Assembly (NCBI GenBank): GCA_903889895.1
Contig: CAISYZ010000104.1
Location: 1 to 46,244 of the forward strand
Direction of reading: 5' to 3'
Length of the DNA: 46,244 nucleotides
Origin: an uncultured Verrucomicrobia subdivision 3 bacterium
GTDB taxonomy: Bacteria > Verrucomicrobiota > Verrucomicrobiia > Limisphaerales > UBA11358
Program-made: the position numbers and the translations under genes
Part shown: in pieces, positions 7,515 to 16,948 of the stretch
How positions within the stretch are numbered: the stretch's first letter is position 1
How the letters are laid out: the number at the start of each line of letters is the position of its first letter
The notes under the pieces: model-generated
The model's input: the letters and a program-made list of their open reading frames with translations, nothing else
What the model was told of the DNA's origin: nothing
The model's database searches: none

Positions 7515-8507
7515 TCATTTGCTTGCAGCCAATGATTCCAAGCGACGCAATCCGGCTGTGACGGTATTATTGAACCCGCCGCTGATTATTACCGCTACGC
7601 TTGGATTTTGATTTTCTTGTCCTGACTTTTGATTCAATGCCCGTATCCGATATTCTGTCGGCGAACAACCGAACGCCCGCCGGAACGCGCGATTGAAATA
7701 AGGGATGGAGCCAAAGCCCGCCTCGAATACCACATCGCTCACGCGGCGCTCCGGGTCAGCCAACAGCGCCTGCGCTTTTTCCAACCGCTGCCGCGTGCGA
7801 TATTGGCTGAATGTCAGGCCGGTTTGTTTCTTGAACACGGAGCAAAAATGACACGGGCTCAAATTCACGCTGGCCGCAACGGATTTTAGCGACACCTGGT
7901 CGTCACGGCATTCTGCCAGGAACGCCTCGATTTTTTGCAGCAGGCCGGAAGGCCGCGCGCCGCGCGCCTCAAGCTGATGCCGTCCGCATTCCTCCAGATA
8001 TTTCCCAAACATCCGCAGCAACGTTCCCGCCGCGCGGCATTTCGCCGAAGACAATTTCGGAGTGAACCGCCACGTCGTCTGCAACTGCCACGCGCGGTCG
8101 CCCAGACCCAACTTGTCCAGCCGGTTCAGCAGATACGCCAGCCGATTGCCGTCCAGCGCGTGCAGCGCAAACGGCCCCGCCAGCAGGCTGCCGGCGTGGC
8201 AGCCGTGGATGAACACCGGCACAAGAATTTTCACCAGGCCCGACGGACACGAATACTGCACCGGCGAGGTGCGCATCACCGCACGTTTTTCAGCCTGCAA
8301 CAATTTTTCCCGGCACGCCGTGCCACTGCTGCCACCAAGGCAGCCCTTCACGCAAAATGTCCCATCCGCCAGCGCGTGCGAACTCGCCGGGGCCAGCGTC
8401 AGCGGCACGCCGGTGGCGCAGGTGAACGCCATCTGCTGCTCGCGGACGGTCGCGGATGCCGCCAGCATCTGCCAGGCTTCCTGCTCCGGTGAATGATGGT
8501 TTTGCAT
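7515..8507 (-). CDS. AraC-family transcription regulator with PocR-type sensor domain
   Basis: 330 residues. The N-terminal half has the layout of the PocR ligand-binding domain (PF10114): a helix (AWQMLAASATV), ATGVPLTLAPA, then Cys-containing motifs FCVKGCLGG and YSCPSGLVKILVPVFIHG and GSLLAGPFAL. The C-terminal 100 residues are an AraC DNA-binding domain with two helix-turn-helix segments, VSLKSVAASVNLSPCHFCSV and RVSDVVFEAGFGSIPYFNRA, ending FGCSPTEYR. A 35-residue tail follows. The start was set at MQNHHSPEQE (8507), because codons further up overlap the end of ccoI. It is 8 bases downstream of ccoI and read in the same direction as ccoS, so it is inside the oxidase cluster and may regulate it; the conserved cysteines could hold a metal, which is inference. 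Confidence 0.88.
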   Translation of the reverse strand: MQNHHSPEQEAWQMLAASATVREQQMAFTCATGVPLTLAPASSHALADGTFCVKGCLGGSSGTACREKLLQAEKRAVMRTSPVQYSCPSGLVKILVPVFIHGCHAGSLLAGPFALHALDGNRLAYLLNRLDKLGLGDRAWQLQTTWRFTPKLSSAKCRAAGTLLRMFGKYLEECGRHQLEARGARPSGLLQKIEAFLAECRDDQVSLKSVAASVNLSPCHFCSVFKKQTGLTFSQYRTRQRLEKAQALLADPERRVSDVVFEAGFGSIPYFNRAFRRAFGCSPTEYRIRALNQKSGQENQNPSVAVIISGGFNNTVTAGLRRLESLAASK

Positions 8508-8515
8508 AATGATTT

Positions 8516-11011
8516 TCAGGTTGAAACAGACAGCGGATTTTCCGGCCCGCCACTCAAGCCACTGCGCTGCGCCATCCACAACGTCATGGTGCCAGCAAAC
8601 AGCACCACGGATATGGAACTCGCCGGCATCAGAATCGCGCACACAATCGGCGCCAGCCAGCCAGCGGCGGCGATGCTTACGCCAACGAGGTTGTAAAGCG
8701 CGGAGATCACAAAACCGGCCCGCACCACGCGTGCCGAGCGTCGTGAGAAATCCAGTAGTTGTGCCAGCTTGGGCACCTGCGCCGCGTCGAGAATCACGTC
8801 GCTCGCGGGCGAGAACACGCCGATTTTTTCCACCACCGCCACGCCGACTTCGGCCTGTTTCAATGCGCCGGCGTCGTTCAGGCCATCGCCGACCATCATC
8901 ACTTTTTTGCCGCGCTGCTGGAGCTCACGGACGAAGTTCAGCTTGTCGGCCGGACTTTGGTTGAATTTCAAAATCGCGCGCTCACCGAAAATTTTTTGGA
9001 ACCGCGCCGCCTCGCGTTCGTTGTCGCCGCTCAAGAGCGCGAGTTCAAACCGGCCGGCCAGCTTGGCAATCAATTCCGTCACTTCCGGCCGCAGCGTGTT
9101 TTCCAAAACGAACGCCCCGCGCACGGCACCGTCAATCGCCACAAAAACCGCGCTACCCGAAACCGCCGTGAGCGGCGTGACTTCATGGGCGAGCGTGCAA
9201 ACCCAGGCGCGTGCGCCCAGCAGGATTCGGTGACCAGCAATCTCGCCTTCGACGCCGCATCCGGGCGTTTCCTGAAAATGATGCACCGGCAGCGCGGCGG
9301 CCTTGAGCGCCTTGACCACGCGCACCGAATTCGGATGCGTGGAAAGCCGTGCGAGCGCGCCAATCCAGGCTTTTTCATTGTCGGTCAAATCTGCAATTTG
9401 ACATTTCAAATTTGAAATTTGAAATTTCACTCCGCCCGCGTCCGCCGTGGTCAGTGTGCCGGTTTTATCCAAGACAATCGTGTTCACTTCCGCCATGCGT
9501 TCGATAACGAGCGCGTTTTTCAGGAAGATATTCCGGCGCGCCAGCAAGCGCTGTGCGGTGCCGTGCGTGAGCGGCGCGGCCAGCGCCAGCGCACACGGAC
9601 ACGCCACGATGAGCACCGACGTGAAAGCTTTCAGCGACAGCGCCGGATTTTTGAACGCCCAGAAAATCGCCGCGCCCAGCGCCACGCCGATGACGAGTTT
9701 AGTAAAGCGTTTGCTGTAACGATTCGTGAGCGAATCTAAATCATGATTGCCCGGCTTGTGAAAGGCTTCGTTATTCCAAAGCGCCGCGAGATAGCTTTGC
9801 GCCACTGGCTTGACAGTCTCGACCTCGATGGGGCCGCCCACCTGCCGGCCGCCGGCATAAAGCCGCTCGCCGATGGCGCATTTTACCGGCTCGGATTCGC
9901 CGGTGACAAAGCTGTAATCCATACACGCCTCGCCGCCGACCAGCCGCGCGTCCGCCGGCACGAGTTCGCCGTTGCGCAGGATAAGATGGTCGCCGGTGGC
10001 GAGTTGCGAAATCGCAACGCTTTCTTCCACGCCATTTTTGGTGCGGACGACGGACAGCGGGAAAAAGCCTTTGTAATCGCGGTCAAACGTCAGACGGTCG
10101 TAGGTTTTTTTCTGGAACAACCGGCCGCAGAGCAAAAAGAAAATCAACCCGCAGAGCGAATCGCAGTAGCCGGGGCCGCGATGCAGCGCCACTTCCAGGA
10201 TGCTCGAACCGTAAATGGCGCCGAGGCCGAGGGCGATGGGCACTTCCATCGTGAGCGAGCGTTGCCGGACACTCGTCCAGGCCGCCCGCCAGAAATCCGC
10301 CGCACTATAAACCACCACCGGCAGCGCCAACAGCAATGCCAGCCAGCCGGCAAAGGTGCGGAACCACGGGCCGTTAAAGCTGTCGAGCCCCAGATAAAAC
10401 GGCAGCGACATGAGCATGATGTTGCCGAAGCCAAAACCCGCGAGGCCGATCTGCAGCCATGTCCGGTTGCACCACAGCGGCACCTTGACCTTCTCCATTT
10501 CGCCGAGCGTGAATTGCGGCTCGTAACCGATGCCGTCCAGCAGCGCAGCGAGTTCGCTGAATTTAATCTGGTCCGGTGCAAAGGAAATGGCCGCCTCGCG
10601 CCGTGAGAAGTTCACCAGCACCCGCCCCACGCCGGGGTGCAGCTTGAACAGGTTTTCCAGCAGCCACACGCACGCCACGCAATGGATCTGCGGCAAATGC
10701 AGTGTGACGCGCGCCGTGGTCTTGTCCGCGAAATCGAAGAGCTTCTCCTGCACCGCCGGGTCGTCCAGAAAGGCCCAGCGGGCCAAGCCCACCTTCTGCC
10801 GGATGCGTATGCCGGGGCGGGCGTTCAACTCATAGAACTGGCCAAGACCGTTTTCCGAAAGCAGGCTGAAGACCGTCCGGCAGCCGAGACAGCAGAAGTT
10901 TTTGCCCGCCAAAGCCAACGAATCATCGGGGCACGGCTCGCCACAGTGAAAACAACTTGCCTCCACAGGCGTGGTGGGCGGTTCCATGATGGCGACAGGT
11001 GCGCTGGACAT
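8516..11011 (-). CDS. ccoI: CcoI/FixI-type copper-transporting P1B ATPase
   Basis: 831 residues. The N-terminus has a treble-clef metal site (CFHCGEPC at 20-27 and FCCLGC near 40; PF12156 type) and a heavy-metal-associated domain with HCVACVW at about 114. After membrane helices come the P-type hallmarks: TGES (about 370), the Cu-translocating CPCALALA (about 472), phosphorylated Asp in DKTGTLT (about 515) and GDGLND (about 708). This arrangement is that of FixI/CcoI, which exports Cu(I) for the CuB centre of cbb3 oxidase. It is the first gene of the cluster. An odd insertion of residues with the string KFQISNLKCQIADL lies just after the DKTGT motif and is encoded by a palindromic AT-rich segment (see separate entry). 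Confidence 0.95.
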   Translation of the reverse strand: MSSAPVAIMEPPTTPVEASCFHCGEPCPDDSLALAGKNFCCLGCRTVFSLLSENGLGQFYELNARPGIRIRQKVGLARWAFLDDPAVQEKLFDFADKTTARVTLHLPQIHCVACVWLLENLFKLHPGVGRVLVNFSRREAAISFAPDQIKFSELAALLDGIGYEPQFTLGEMEKVKVPLWCNRTWLQIGLAGFGFGNIMLMSLPFYLGLDSFNGPWFRTFAGWLALLLALPVVVYSAADFWRAAWTSVRQRSLTMEVPIALGLGAIYGSSILEVALHRGPGYCDSLCGLIFFLLCGRLFQKKTYDRLTFDRDYKGFFPLSVVRTKNGVEESVAISQLATGDHLILRNGELVPADARLVGGEACMDYSFVTGESEPVKCAIGERLYAGGRQVGGPIEVETVKPVAQSYLAALWNNEAFHKPGNHDLDSLTNRYSKRFTKLVIGVALGAAIFWAFKNPALSLKAFTSVLIVACPCALALAAPLTHGTAQRLLARRNIFLKNALVIERMAEVNTIVLDKTGTLTTADAGGVKFQISNLKCQIADLTDNEKAWIGALARLSTHPNSVRVVKALKAAALPVHHFQETPGCGVEGEIAGHRILLGARAWVCTLAHEVTPLTAVSGSAVFVAIDGAVRGAFVLENTLRPEVTELIAKLAGRFELALLSGDNEREAARFQKIFGERAILKFNQSPADKLNFVRELQQRGKKVMMVGDGLNDAGALKQAEVGVAVVEKIGVFSPASDVILDAAQVPKLAQLLDFSRRSARVVRAGFVISALYNLVGVSIAAAGWLAPIVCAILMPASSISVVLFAGTMTLWMAQRSGLSGGPENPLSVST
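9403..9418. repeat. Palindromic AT-rich repeat inserted in the ccoI coding sequence
   Basis: ATTTCAAATTTGAAAT is a perfect 16-bp palindrome inside a longer AT-rich patch (about 9386-9430) built from iterations of AATTTGAAATTTGAAATTTC. The patch is sharply different from the GC-rich gene around it and encodes the extra residues KFQISNLKCQIADL in frame. It resembles short dispersed intragenic repeat elements. Confidence 0.7.
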
Positions 11012-11060
11012 TTCTTGTCGGTGCTGGACAAAATAGTGCCAGCATCCCCCACCCTCGACT

Positions 11061-11079
11061 AACCGGATTTTGACCGGTT
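11061..11079. promoter_or_regulatory. Inverted repeat upstream of ccoI, possible operator
   Basis: AACCGG and CCGGTT flank a 7-base spacer in the 162-bp gap in front of ccoI, about 50 bases before its start codon. It could be an operator for the oxidase cluster. It does not match the FNR/Anr consensus (TTGAT-N4-ATCAA), which I looked for and did not find in this gap. Confidence 0.25.
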
Positions 11080-11173
11080 CTTATCATGTTTTGCCAAAAG
11101 AGTGCTATTGACGCATCTGAACGCATCTCAACCCAAAATACTGGAACAACTTGGAAGTCAACCTGACCAGGCT

Positions 11174-12601
11174 TCAGCAAACTCGCGCGACTTCCACGCC
11201 GAGTAGCTTGCCGAGCTTGTCCAGCTTCGCCGCGATGTGGCCGACACCCACGGCGCAATGATGCGCGGGGCCGTGCGCGTTCCAGTCGTTCACAAACTGC
11301 CGCGCGCCGATGCTAAATTTGTAGCGGCTGTTTGTATTGCCGATTTCGAGAATCGGGCCGGGCACGGATTCGCCCTCGGCCACGAGCAACTTGAGTTTGC
11401 CGTCCTGGGTTTCCACCACGGAAAGACACGTCACCGGTCCGTGCTTCACGGACATTTCCACGGACAATCCCCTGCCCACCTTGCCGTGATACACTTTCAG
11501 CGGCCGCACTTTGGTCCGGCCCTCGGCAATCTTGATGTGGCCGGGCCCGTCGTGGCCCATCAGCACCACGTCGGCCGCAAAATCCATCGCGTAATATTCC
11601 GTGAACGAGCCGCCCACGCCGAAGGTGTCCATGATCTTCATGGCCTGCGCGTTTTTCACCTCGTATTCGCCGGCGACGGGAATCCCGCGCGCGGTGAGCA
11701 GCGAATTACCGAGGATGATGGAGCTGATGGCGTCCTCGTTATCCGCGTTGCCGGTGCCCATGTAATAATAGGCGAGCGAGCCGAGGTCGTGCTCCTTCAC
11801 GAGCCGGTCGAGCGCGACGGAAGTTTTCGCGGCGCGCTCCAGTTCGAATAGCGAGCAGTCGCTTTGGACGGCGAAAACTTTTTGGAAATGCGCCACGCGG
11901 TCCTTGATCTGCTTGGCGGAAACGTCGCGGCGCAGCGCGGCGAGTTCGTCCACTTCCACAATCTCCAGATGCCCGCCGAACGTGGCGCATTGCAGCGTGG
12001 TGTCGGAATAAATATCCAGCATCCCGCCGTAATAATGGCCCATCAGACCGAGGCGGTTGTGGAACATCGTGTGCGCCACACGCGCGGCTTCGATCCACGC
12101 GTCCACCTCGTTCCAGCAAACCGGGTCGTCGTGGAGCATCCCGGTGATCTGGTGAAAATCAATGCCCGCGCGGTTGAAGACATTGGCAATCTCCGGCACG
12201 GGACACGCGGCGCAATATGCAAGCCATTCGCCGGTCATCGCGGTGCGGTCGCCCATTTTATTAAAACTCGCGTAATCAATCGCCGCCGCCGGCGCGAGGT
12301 TCAGGATGATGACCGGCACCTTGGCGCGCTGCACGACGGGCAGCACGGTGGACGAAAGCGCGTAAGTCGTAACGTGCAGGAAAATCACATCCACGTCCGC
12401 CTCGCGAAACTGGTGACCGGCTTCGAGCGCCTTCACCGGATTATCAATCAGGCCGAGGTTCACGACCTCGACGCCGGGCCGCGCGAGCTGCTTTTCCACG
12501 ACGCGCACATAACCTTCGAGGCGCGGCTTGAGCCCCTTGAACTGCGGCCAATAAGTGTCGAGGCCGATGCCGAACAAACCGACGCGGAGGTTGCGTTTCA
12601 T
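11174..12601 (-). CDS. L-arabinose isomerase-like (AraA/fucose isomerase superfamily) protein
   Basis: 475 residues beginning MKRNLRVGLFGIGLDTYWPQ. The C-terminal half aligns by eye with AraA: the string GIPVAGEYEVKNAQAMKIMD parallels AraA's GEGDWKTAALLRIMK, then GGSFTEYYAMDF, VLMGHDGPGH and a C-terminal PAHHCAVG. The expected metal ligands of AraA (Glu, Glu, His, His; 306, 333, 350, 450 in E. coli) fall at about 311, 335, 350 and 446, so the active site appears intact. The reaction would be aldose-ketose isomerisation of L-arabinose or a related sugar. The N-terminal half is divergent, so the substrate could differ. It lies downstream of an RbsD/FucU gene on the same strand (114-bp gap). Confidence 0.8.
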   Translation of the reverse strand: MKRNLRVGLFGIGLDTYWPQFKGLKPRLEGYVRVVEKQLARPGVEVVNLGLIDNPVKALEAGHQFREADVDVIFLHVTTYALSSTVLPVVQRAKVPVIILNLAPAAAIDYASFNKMGDRTAMTGEWLAYCAACPVPEIANVFNRAGIDFHQITGMLHDDPVCWNEVDAWIEAARVAHTMFHNRLGLMGHYYGGMLDIYSDTTLQCATFGGHLEIVEVDELAALRRDVSAKQIKDRVAHFQKVFAVQSDCSLFELERAAKTSVALDRLVKEHDLGSLAYYYMGTGNADNEDAISSIILGNSLLTARGIPVAGEYEVKNAQAMKIMDTFGVGGSFTEYYAMDFAADVVLMGHDGPGHIKIAEGRTKVRPLKVYHGKVGRGLSVEMSVKHGPVTCLSVVETQDGKLKLLVAEGESVPGPILEIGNTNSRYKFSIGARQFVNDWNAHGPAHHCAVGVGHIAAKLDKLGKLLGVEVARVC

Positions 12602-12715
12602 TTGGAAAAGATTTTTAAACTACGAAACACGCCAAATACTCGAAATTAAACGGCCGTATAAGTTCCCGGCTCCGGTTCGTGTGCTGGGTGTATTTCGGGG
12701 TTGATGATTTTATGT

Positions 12716-13105
12716 TCAACCGGAAATCAAAATGGTGTTCGCGTATTGCACCGTGTCGCCGGTGCGGATGAGGCCGATGGCGTGCGGCACGCGCTTCTTC
12801 AATTCCACATGCGGCTCGAACGTGGTCGGGATGCGTTTCAGCGCCTTGGCAAATTTATCCTGCACATGCTTGAAATTGTTCTTTTTGAATTCCTTCGCCA
12901 TGTAGGCCTGCGTGAAATTGTGATTCTGGCGCAAGGCGAGAATGAGTTGCAACACCGTCGGCAAATCATCCACGACGGAGATGTCCACCGTCTCGATCAT
13001 CGGCCAGAACGGAAAACCGCGATCGGCGATGACAATGGCGTTGGTGTGGCGCACGCGGGCGAGCAGGGAAAGAATCTGGGGATTAAGAATGCCGTGATTA
13101 ATCAT
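12716..13105 (-). CDS. RbsD/FucU family sugar mutarotase
   Basis: 129 residues with the RbsD/FucU pattern: MINHGILNPQILSLLARV at the start (catalytic His in the NH/GH region near residue 4), HTNAIVIADRGFPFW at about 20-34, and a C-terminal IGLIRTGDTVQYANTILISG, whose Tyr-Ala-Asn is characteristic. These enzymes interconvert pyranose/furanose or alpha/beta anomers of ribose or fucose. It precedes the arabinose isomerase-like gene on the same strand, which suggests that it supplies the right anomer to that isomerase. RbsD and FucU are hard to separate by eye. Confidence 0.9.
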   Translation of the reverse strand: MINHGILNPQILSLLARVRHTNAIVIADRGFPFWPMIETVDISVVDDLPTVLQLILALRQNHNFTQAYMAKEFKKNNFKHVQDKFAKALKRIPTTFEPHVELKKRVPHAIGLIRTGDTVQYANTILISG

Positions 13106-13165
13106 GCCGGCAATTTAGCGACGCCGCGCGTTGACGCCAAGAAACAAATCGGCGGCCACGGCCAA

Positions 13166-15355
13166 TCAAATCCGGCCCGCGATATCAATGCTCACGCTCT
13201 GGCGCGGCGTGGACGCCTCGCCGCTGACCGGCTCCGGCTGCGGCTGGCTCCGATAAGCCGTCCACCACGCCACGCGTTCCGCCGGCGTCCAGGCCGTGGC
13301 GAATGGCGTGGCCGCCAGCAACGCGTGCAGTTCCGCCGCCGATTGCGGGCGTTCGTCCGGCGCGGTGGCCAGACAACGCAGAATGATTCCTTCCAATTCC
13401 GCACTCACGGCAAGTCCGGCGCGCAGGCTGGGCGGGATGGGCGGGCTGGAGATTTGTTGTTCGTGGATTTCCGTCAGCGAACCGCCGTCGAAAACATATT
13501 TGCCGCCGGTCAGCAGGTAATAACCAAGCGCGCCCACGGACTAAATATCGCTGCGCGGATCGCTGTTCGCAGAACCGGCGAACGCCTCCGGCGGCATGAA
13601 CCACGGCGTGCCTTCGACGGTGTCCTGGCTCGTAAGCGGGCCGTGTTCGCCCTGGCCGCTGCGGTATTCACGCACGAGGCCGAAGTCCAGCACCTTGATG
13701 CAATCAGGCATGCCACCCCGGTCGCAGAGGAAAATATTTCCCGGTTTGATGTCCCGGTGAATCAGCCCCAAATCATGCGCCTCGGCCAGCGAATCGCAGA
13801 CCTGCATGAGGATATGAACGACCCGGCTTTCCGGCAGATGACCGCAACGCGCCGTCAAGTCATGGAGATTGAGGCCGCGCAGATATTCCATGGCATAATA
13901 GAAAATGCCGTCGGGCGTGTGGCCGTAATCATAGACCTGAATCGTGTTCGGATGCGTGAGCTGGCAGGTGAGGCAGACCTCCCGCTGAAAGCGCTCGATG
14001 GCCGCCGCGTCCGCGCGGTCCGGCAGCAGCAGCTTGACAGCGGTTTCACGGCGCATCAAGGCGTGCCGCGCGAGATAGACGACGCCCATGCCGCCTTCGC
14101 CGATTTTTTCCTCGAGCGTATATTGGCCGAGCTGCTTCAATTTCAGTTCCGCCTCATCCAAGCGCCGTTGCGAGGCGACGTTGAGGCAGGAAAATACAAA
14201 CATCCCCACCGCGCACAGCAGCAACATCAGCGTCAGCGACACGAACAGCCATTCCAGCAGATGCAGCGGGCGATACGCCTCGCTGGCGTCCAGCTGCGTC
14301 GCCACGCCGAAGCCGAGATGTGGCAGCCAGCGCCACGCGCCCACCACCGACACGCCGCGATAATCCCGGCTCGGCTCCAAGTCTTCGCCCGATTCGCCGG
14401 CGACCGCGTCCTCGACGAGGCGGATGAGCGGATGCGGTTCATCCTCGTTGCTGGCCGGCTGATAACCCTGCGTCAAATCGCCGCCGGGGTCACGCAGGCG
14501 AAGGTTCAAGGCGGAACTCAAGTTGGTCACGGCCAGCAAACCAAGCTGGTGCAGCTGCATTTCGTAACGGCTCCGCGAAATCAGCAGCCCGGTCTGATCG
14601 AACGCGTAAGTTTCCCCGGATTCGCCAGCGCGGGCCACGGACAGGATGCGGGAAAATTCATTGTCCGGGTTGATGACCAGCGCAAGCGCGCCGCAAATGG
14701 TGTCATCCGGCAACCGTATCGGCGCGGCTACCTGCATTAACGCCGCGTCGCCGCGCCGGCCGGTTTTCCCGGAAGCTGCGAACAGACGATTTTTCCGGTG
14801 CAGCAATGAGTTGGTTCCGCCACCGCCGCCACCGAAGCGCTCAGCGCGCCGCTCCAAGAGCAGTTCCGGCTTGAAGGGCGTGATGAGGACGGGCTGCTTC
14901 GTGAGAAACAGCTCGGCAAACTTGTTCGTGTGCGCATCGAAGACCGGCATCGTGGCCGCCGACCGGTTCCGCTCGGAAGTGGCCACCACGGCGAAGTTGG
15001 TGTTGACCACCTGGGCGATTTCGTAGCCCATGACGTTCAGCCGCTGGCGGAGATAATTGACCAGCCGGTCAGACTCGAACGGGCGCGGCATCTCGGCCGG
15101 CGCGTTGGTGAGGATTTTGGCGCTGAAGTTGCGCACGGTCGGCTCGGAGGCGAGCGCGCTGGCGAACTTCAGCTGGTTGGTCGTCCAGATTTCCAGCGCG
15201 GTGACGTTGGCGTCCAGCGTGCCGGCGAGTTGCGCTCGAAGCTCCTGCCGGATGGTCGAACGCACGCGGACGTCACCCCACCAGCCGAACAGTGCCACCA
15301 GCGCGGCAATCAGCAGCGGAAACATCCACACCGGTATCTTGAAACGTCCGTTCAT
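13166..15355 (-). pseudogene. Membrane-anchored sensor Ser/Thr protein kinase, interrupted by an in-frame amber codon
   Basis: The full frame spans 15355 to 13166 with one TAG at 13543-13541. Part one (604 residues) has a signal-anchor helix at 9-26, an extracytoplasmic dCache/CHASE-like sensor region of about 350 residues, a second helix (LLEWLFVSLTLMLLLCAVGMFVF) and a Hanks-type kinase: GEGGMGVVYLAR (about 418), AVKLL lysine, HRDIKPGNIFL (about 531), LDFGLV and the APE-equivalent PPEAF. It stops after DPRSDI; the next codons read SVGALGYYLLTG, so the normal DIYSxG motif has Tyr replaced by stop. Part two (13540-13166) supplies the missing C-lobe, including the LRCLATAPDERPQSAAEL helix, and ends IAGRI. 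A truncated product would lack helices F to I and should be inactive. Sequencing error or a recent mutation are both possible. Confidence 0.85.
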
Positions 15356-15445
15356 CCCGTGCAGAGACGATAGTTGGTTGCGTGGGGTTTCGCCAGAATG
15401 ATTCCGGCGGAATGGATGAAAAAAGCTGACGCGCCAATCATCTGC

Positions 15446-16873
15446 TCAACCCAGCAGCCATTTGCGGCCGAGGTTCAGCAGCTTTTGCACGTCGGTCTCG
15501 GTCTTCGCCTCGGCATAGATGCGCAAAACCGGTTCCGTGCCGGAGCCGCGCAGCATTACCCAGGTGGAATCCTCCGCGACATACTTCACGCCGTCACGCG
15601 ACTCCACCTTGGCCAGCGGCGAGCGCAGCAGTTTCGCCGGCGGACTGGCTTTCAGGCGTTCCATCAGCGCGGCGCGTTTCTCTACGGGATAATGCGCGTC
15701 GAAGCGGGCGTAACAATGCGGGCCAAAATACTGTTCCAGATTCGCCCAAATCTGGTTCAGGGAAATTTTCTGCAGCGCGAGCATTTCCAGCAGGAACAAA
15801 CCGGCGGCCAGACCGTCGCGTTCGGGAATGTGATTGGCGAAGCCCACCGAGCCGCTCTCCTCCGCGCCGAACAGCGCGCCGGGCTTCATCAGTTCCGGCG
15901 CGATGAAGCGGAAGCCGATGCCGACTTCGACGAGCGGCAGGTTCCACGCGGCGCACATCTTGTCCACCATCGCCGTGGTGTTAAATGTTTTCGTCACCAC
16001 GCCGCGCCCGCCGCGATTGGCCACCAGATGGTGCAACAGCAACGCGATGACCTGCTGGTTGGTCAGCGGGTTGCCGCGCCCATCCATCGCGCCGATGCGG
16101 TCGGCATCGCCATCGGTGACGAGGCAGATGTCGTGCGGATTATTTTTCAACTGCGCGCCGCCCAGCCGGTAGTTTTTGGGCGACGGTTCCGGACATATGC
16201 CGCCGAACAAAACATCATGCGCGCCGTTCAACGTGGTGACGGTGCAATTCGTTTGCGCGAGCAGCGTTTCAAACACGCCCGCGCCGACGCCGAACAGGGC
16301 ATCGTGCGCGACGCGCAGCTTGGATTTGGCGATGAGCTTGAAGTCCACCAGTTTTTTGATGGCGGCAAAATGCGCAGGGCGAAGGTCCTCGGTGAGAATG
16401 TGCGACCGGCGACTGGCGACGAGGGGCACAAAATCCGGAGACGGATCAATCAGCTTTTCCACCGCCTGACATTCCGCCGGGCTGCTGCTGCCGCCGAAGT
16501 GGGACTTGAGCTTGAAGCCGTTGAACTGCGGCGGATTGTGGCTGGCGGTGATCATCACGCCGCCGACGGCGCCCAGATTTTTCACCGCGAAGGAAACGCA
16601 CGGCGTGGGTGTGGCTTCCGGCGTGAGGAAGACGTGGTAACCGCGCGCCGAGAAAACCTCCGCCGTGATGCGGGCAAAGCGTTCCGATAGAAACCGGCGG
16701 TCGTAGCCGACCACGACTTTCAGCGCGCGACCGAAGAGCGGGGACGCCGGATTTTCCACCGCGCCCTGCCAATGATCCGCCGCGGCCTGCGCCACGCGGG
16801 CAACGTTGGTGAAGGTGAATTCATCCGCGATGACCGCGCGCCAGCCGTCCGTGCCGAATTTGATGTTCACCAT
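15446..16873 (-). CDS. Phosphoglucomutase/phosphomannomutase family protein (alpha-D-phosphohexomutase)
   Basis: 475 residues, all four domains present. Signatures are FGTDGWRAVI at the start, the phosphoserine loop TASHNPPQFNGFK (about 110), the Mg-binding DGDADRIGAMD (about 255), the sugar-binding GAEESGSVGF and the phosphate-binding RGSGTEPVLRIY near the C-terminus. The enzyme interconverts hexose 1- and 6-phosphates in the cytoplasm. The FGTDGWR opening without a conserved GlmM pattern suggests the PGM/PMM branch; the exact sugar (glucose or mannose) cannot be fixed by eye. It lies alone, about 90 bp upstream of the kinase gene on the same strand. Confidence 0.93.
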   Translation of the reverse strand: MVNIKFGTDGWRAVIADEFTFTNVARVAQAAADHWQGAVENPASPLFGRALKVVVGYDRRFLSERFARITAEVFSARGYHVFLTPEATPTPCVSFAVKNLGAVGGVMITASHNPPQFNGFKLKSHFGGSSSPAECQAVEKLIDPSPDFVPLVASRRSHILTEDLRPAHFAAIKKLVDFKLIAKSKLRVAHDALFGVGAGVFETLLAQTNCTVTTLNGAHDVLFGGICPEPSPKNYRLGGAQLKNNPHDICLVTDGDADRIGAMDGRGNPLTNQQVIALLLHHLVANRGGRGVVTKTFNTTAMVDKMCAAWNLPLVEVGIGFRFIAPELMKPGALFGAEESGSVGFANHIPERDGLAAGLFLLEMLALQKISLNQIWANLEQYFGPHCYARFDAHYPVEKRAALMERLKASPPAKLLRSPLAKVESRDGVKYVAEDSTWVMLRGSGTEPVLRIYAEAKTETDVQKLLNLGRKWLLG

Positions 16874-16948
16874 CGGAGAAGCTTGGCAAAAGTTTTTGCT
16901 CCTGCCAAGTGCCGGCGAGCGGGAAACGTCCGGCGGGCCATGACCAAT

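Noticed and set aside
11012..11173. FNR/Anr box in front of the oxidase cluster
   Set aside because: No TTGAT-N4-ATCAA or close variant is found; the TTGA and TCAA occurrences are not suitably spaced.
12701..14740. Open frame of about 680 codons antisense to rbsD and the kinase
   Set aside because: It spans the gap between two genuine minus-strand genes and has no recognisable domain.
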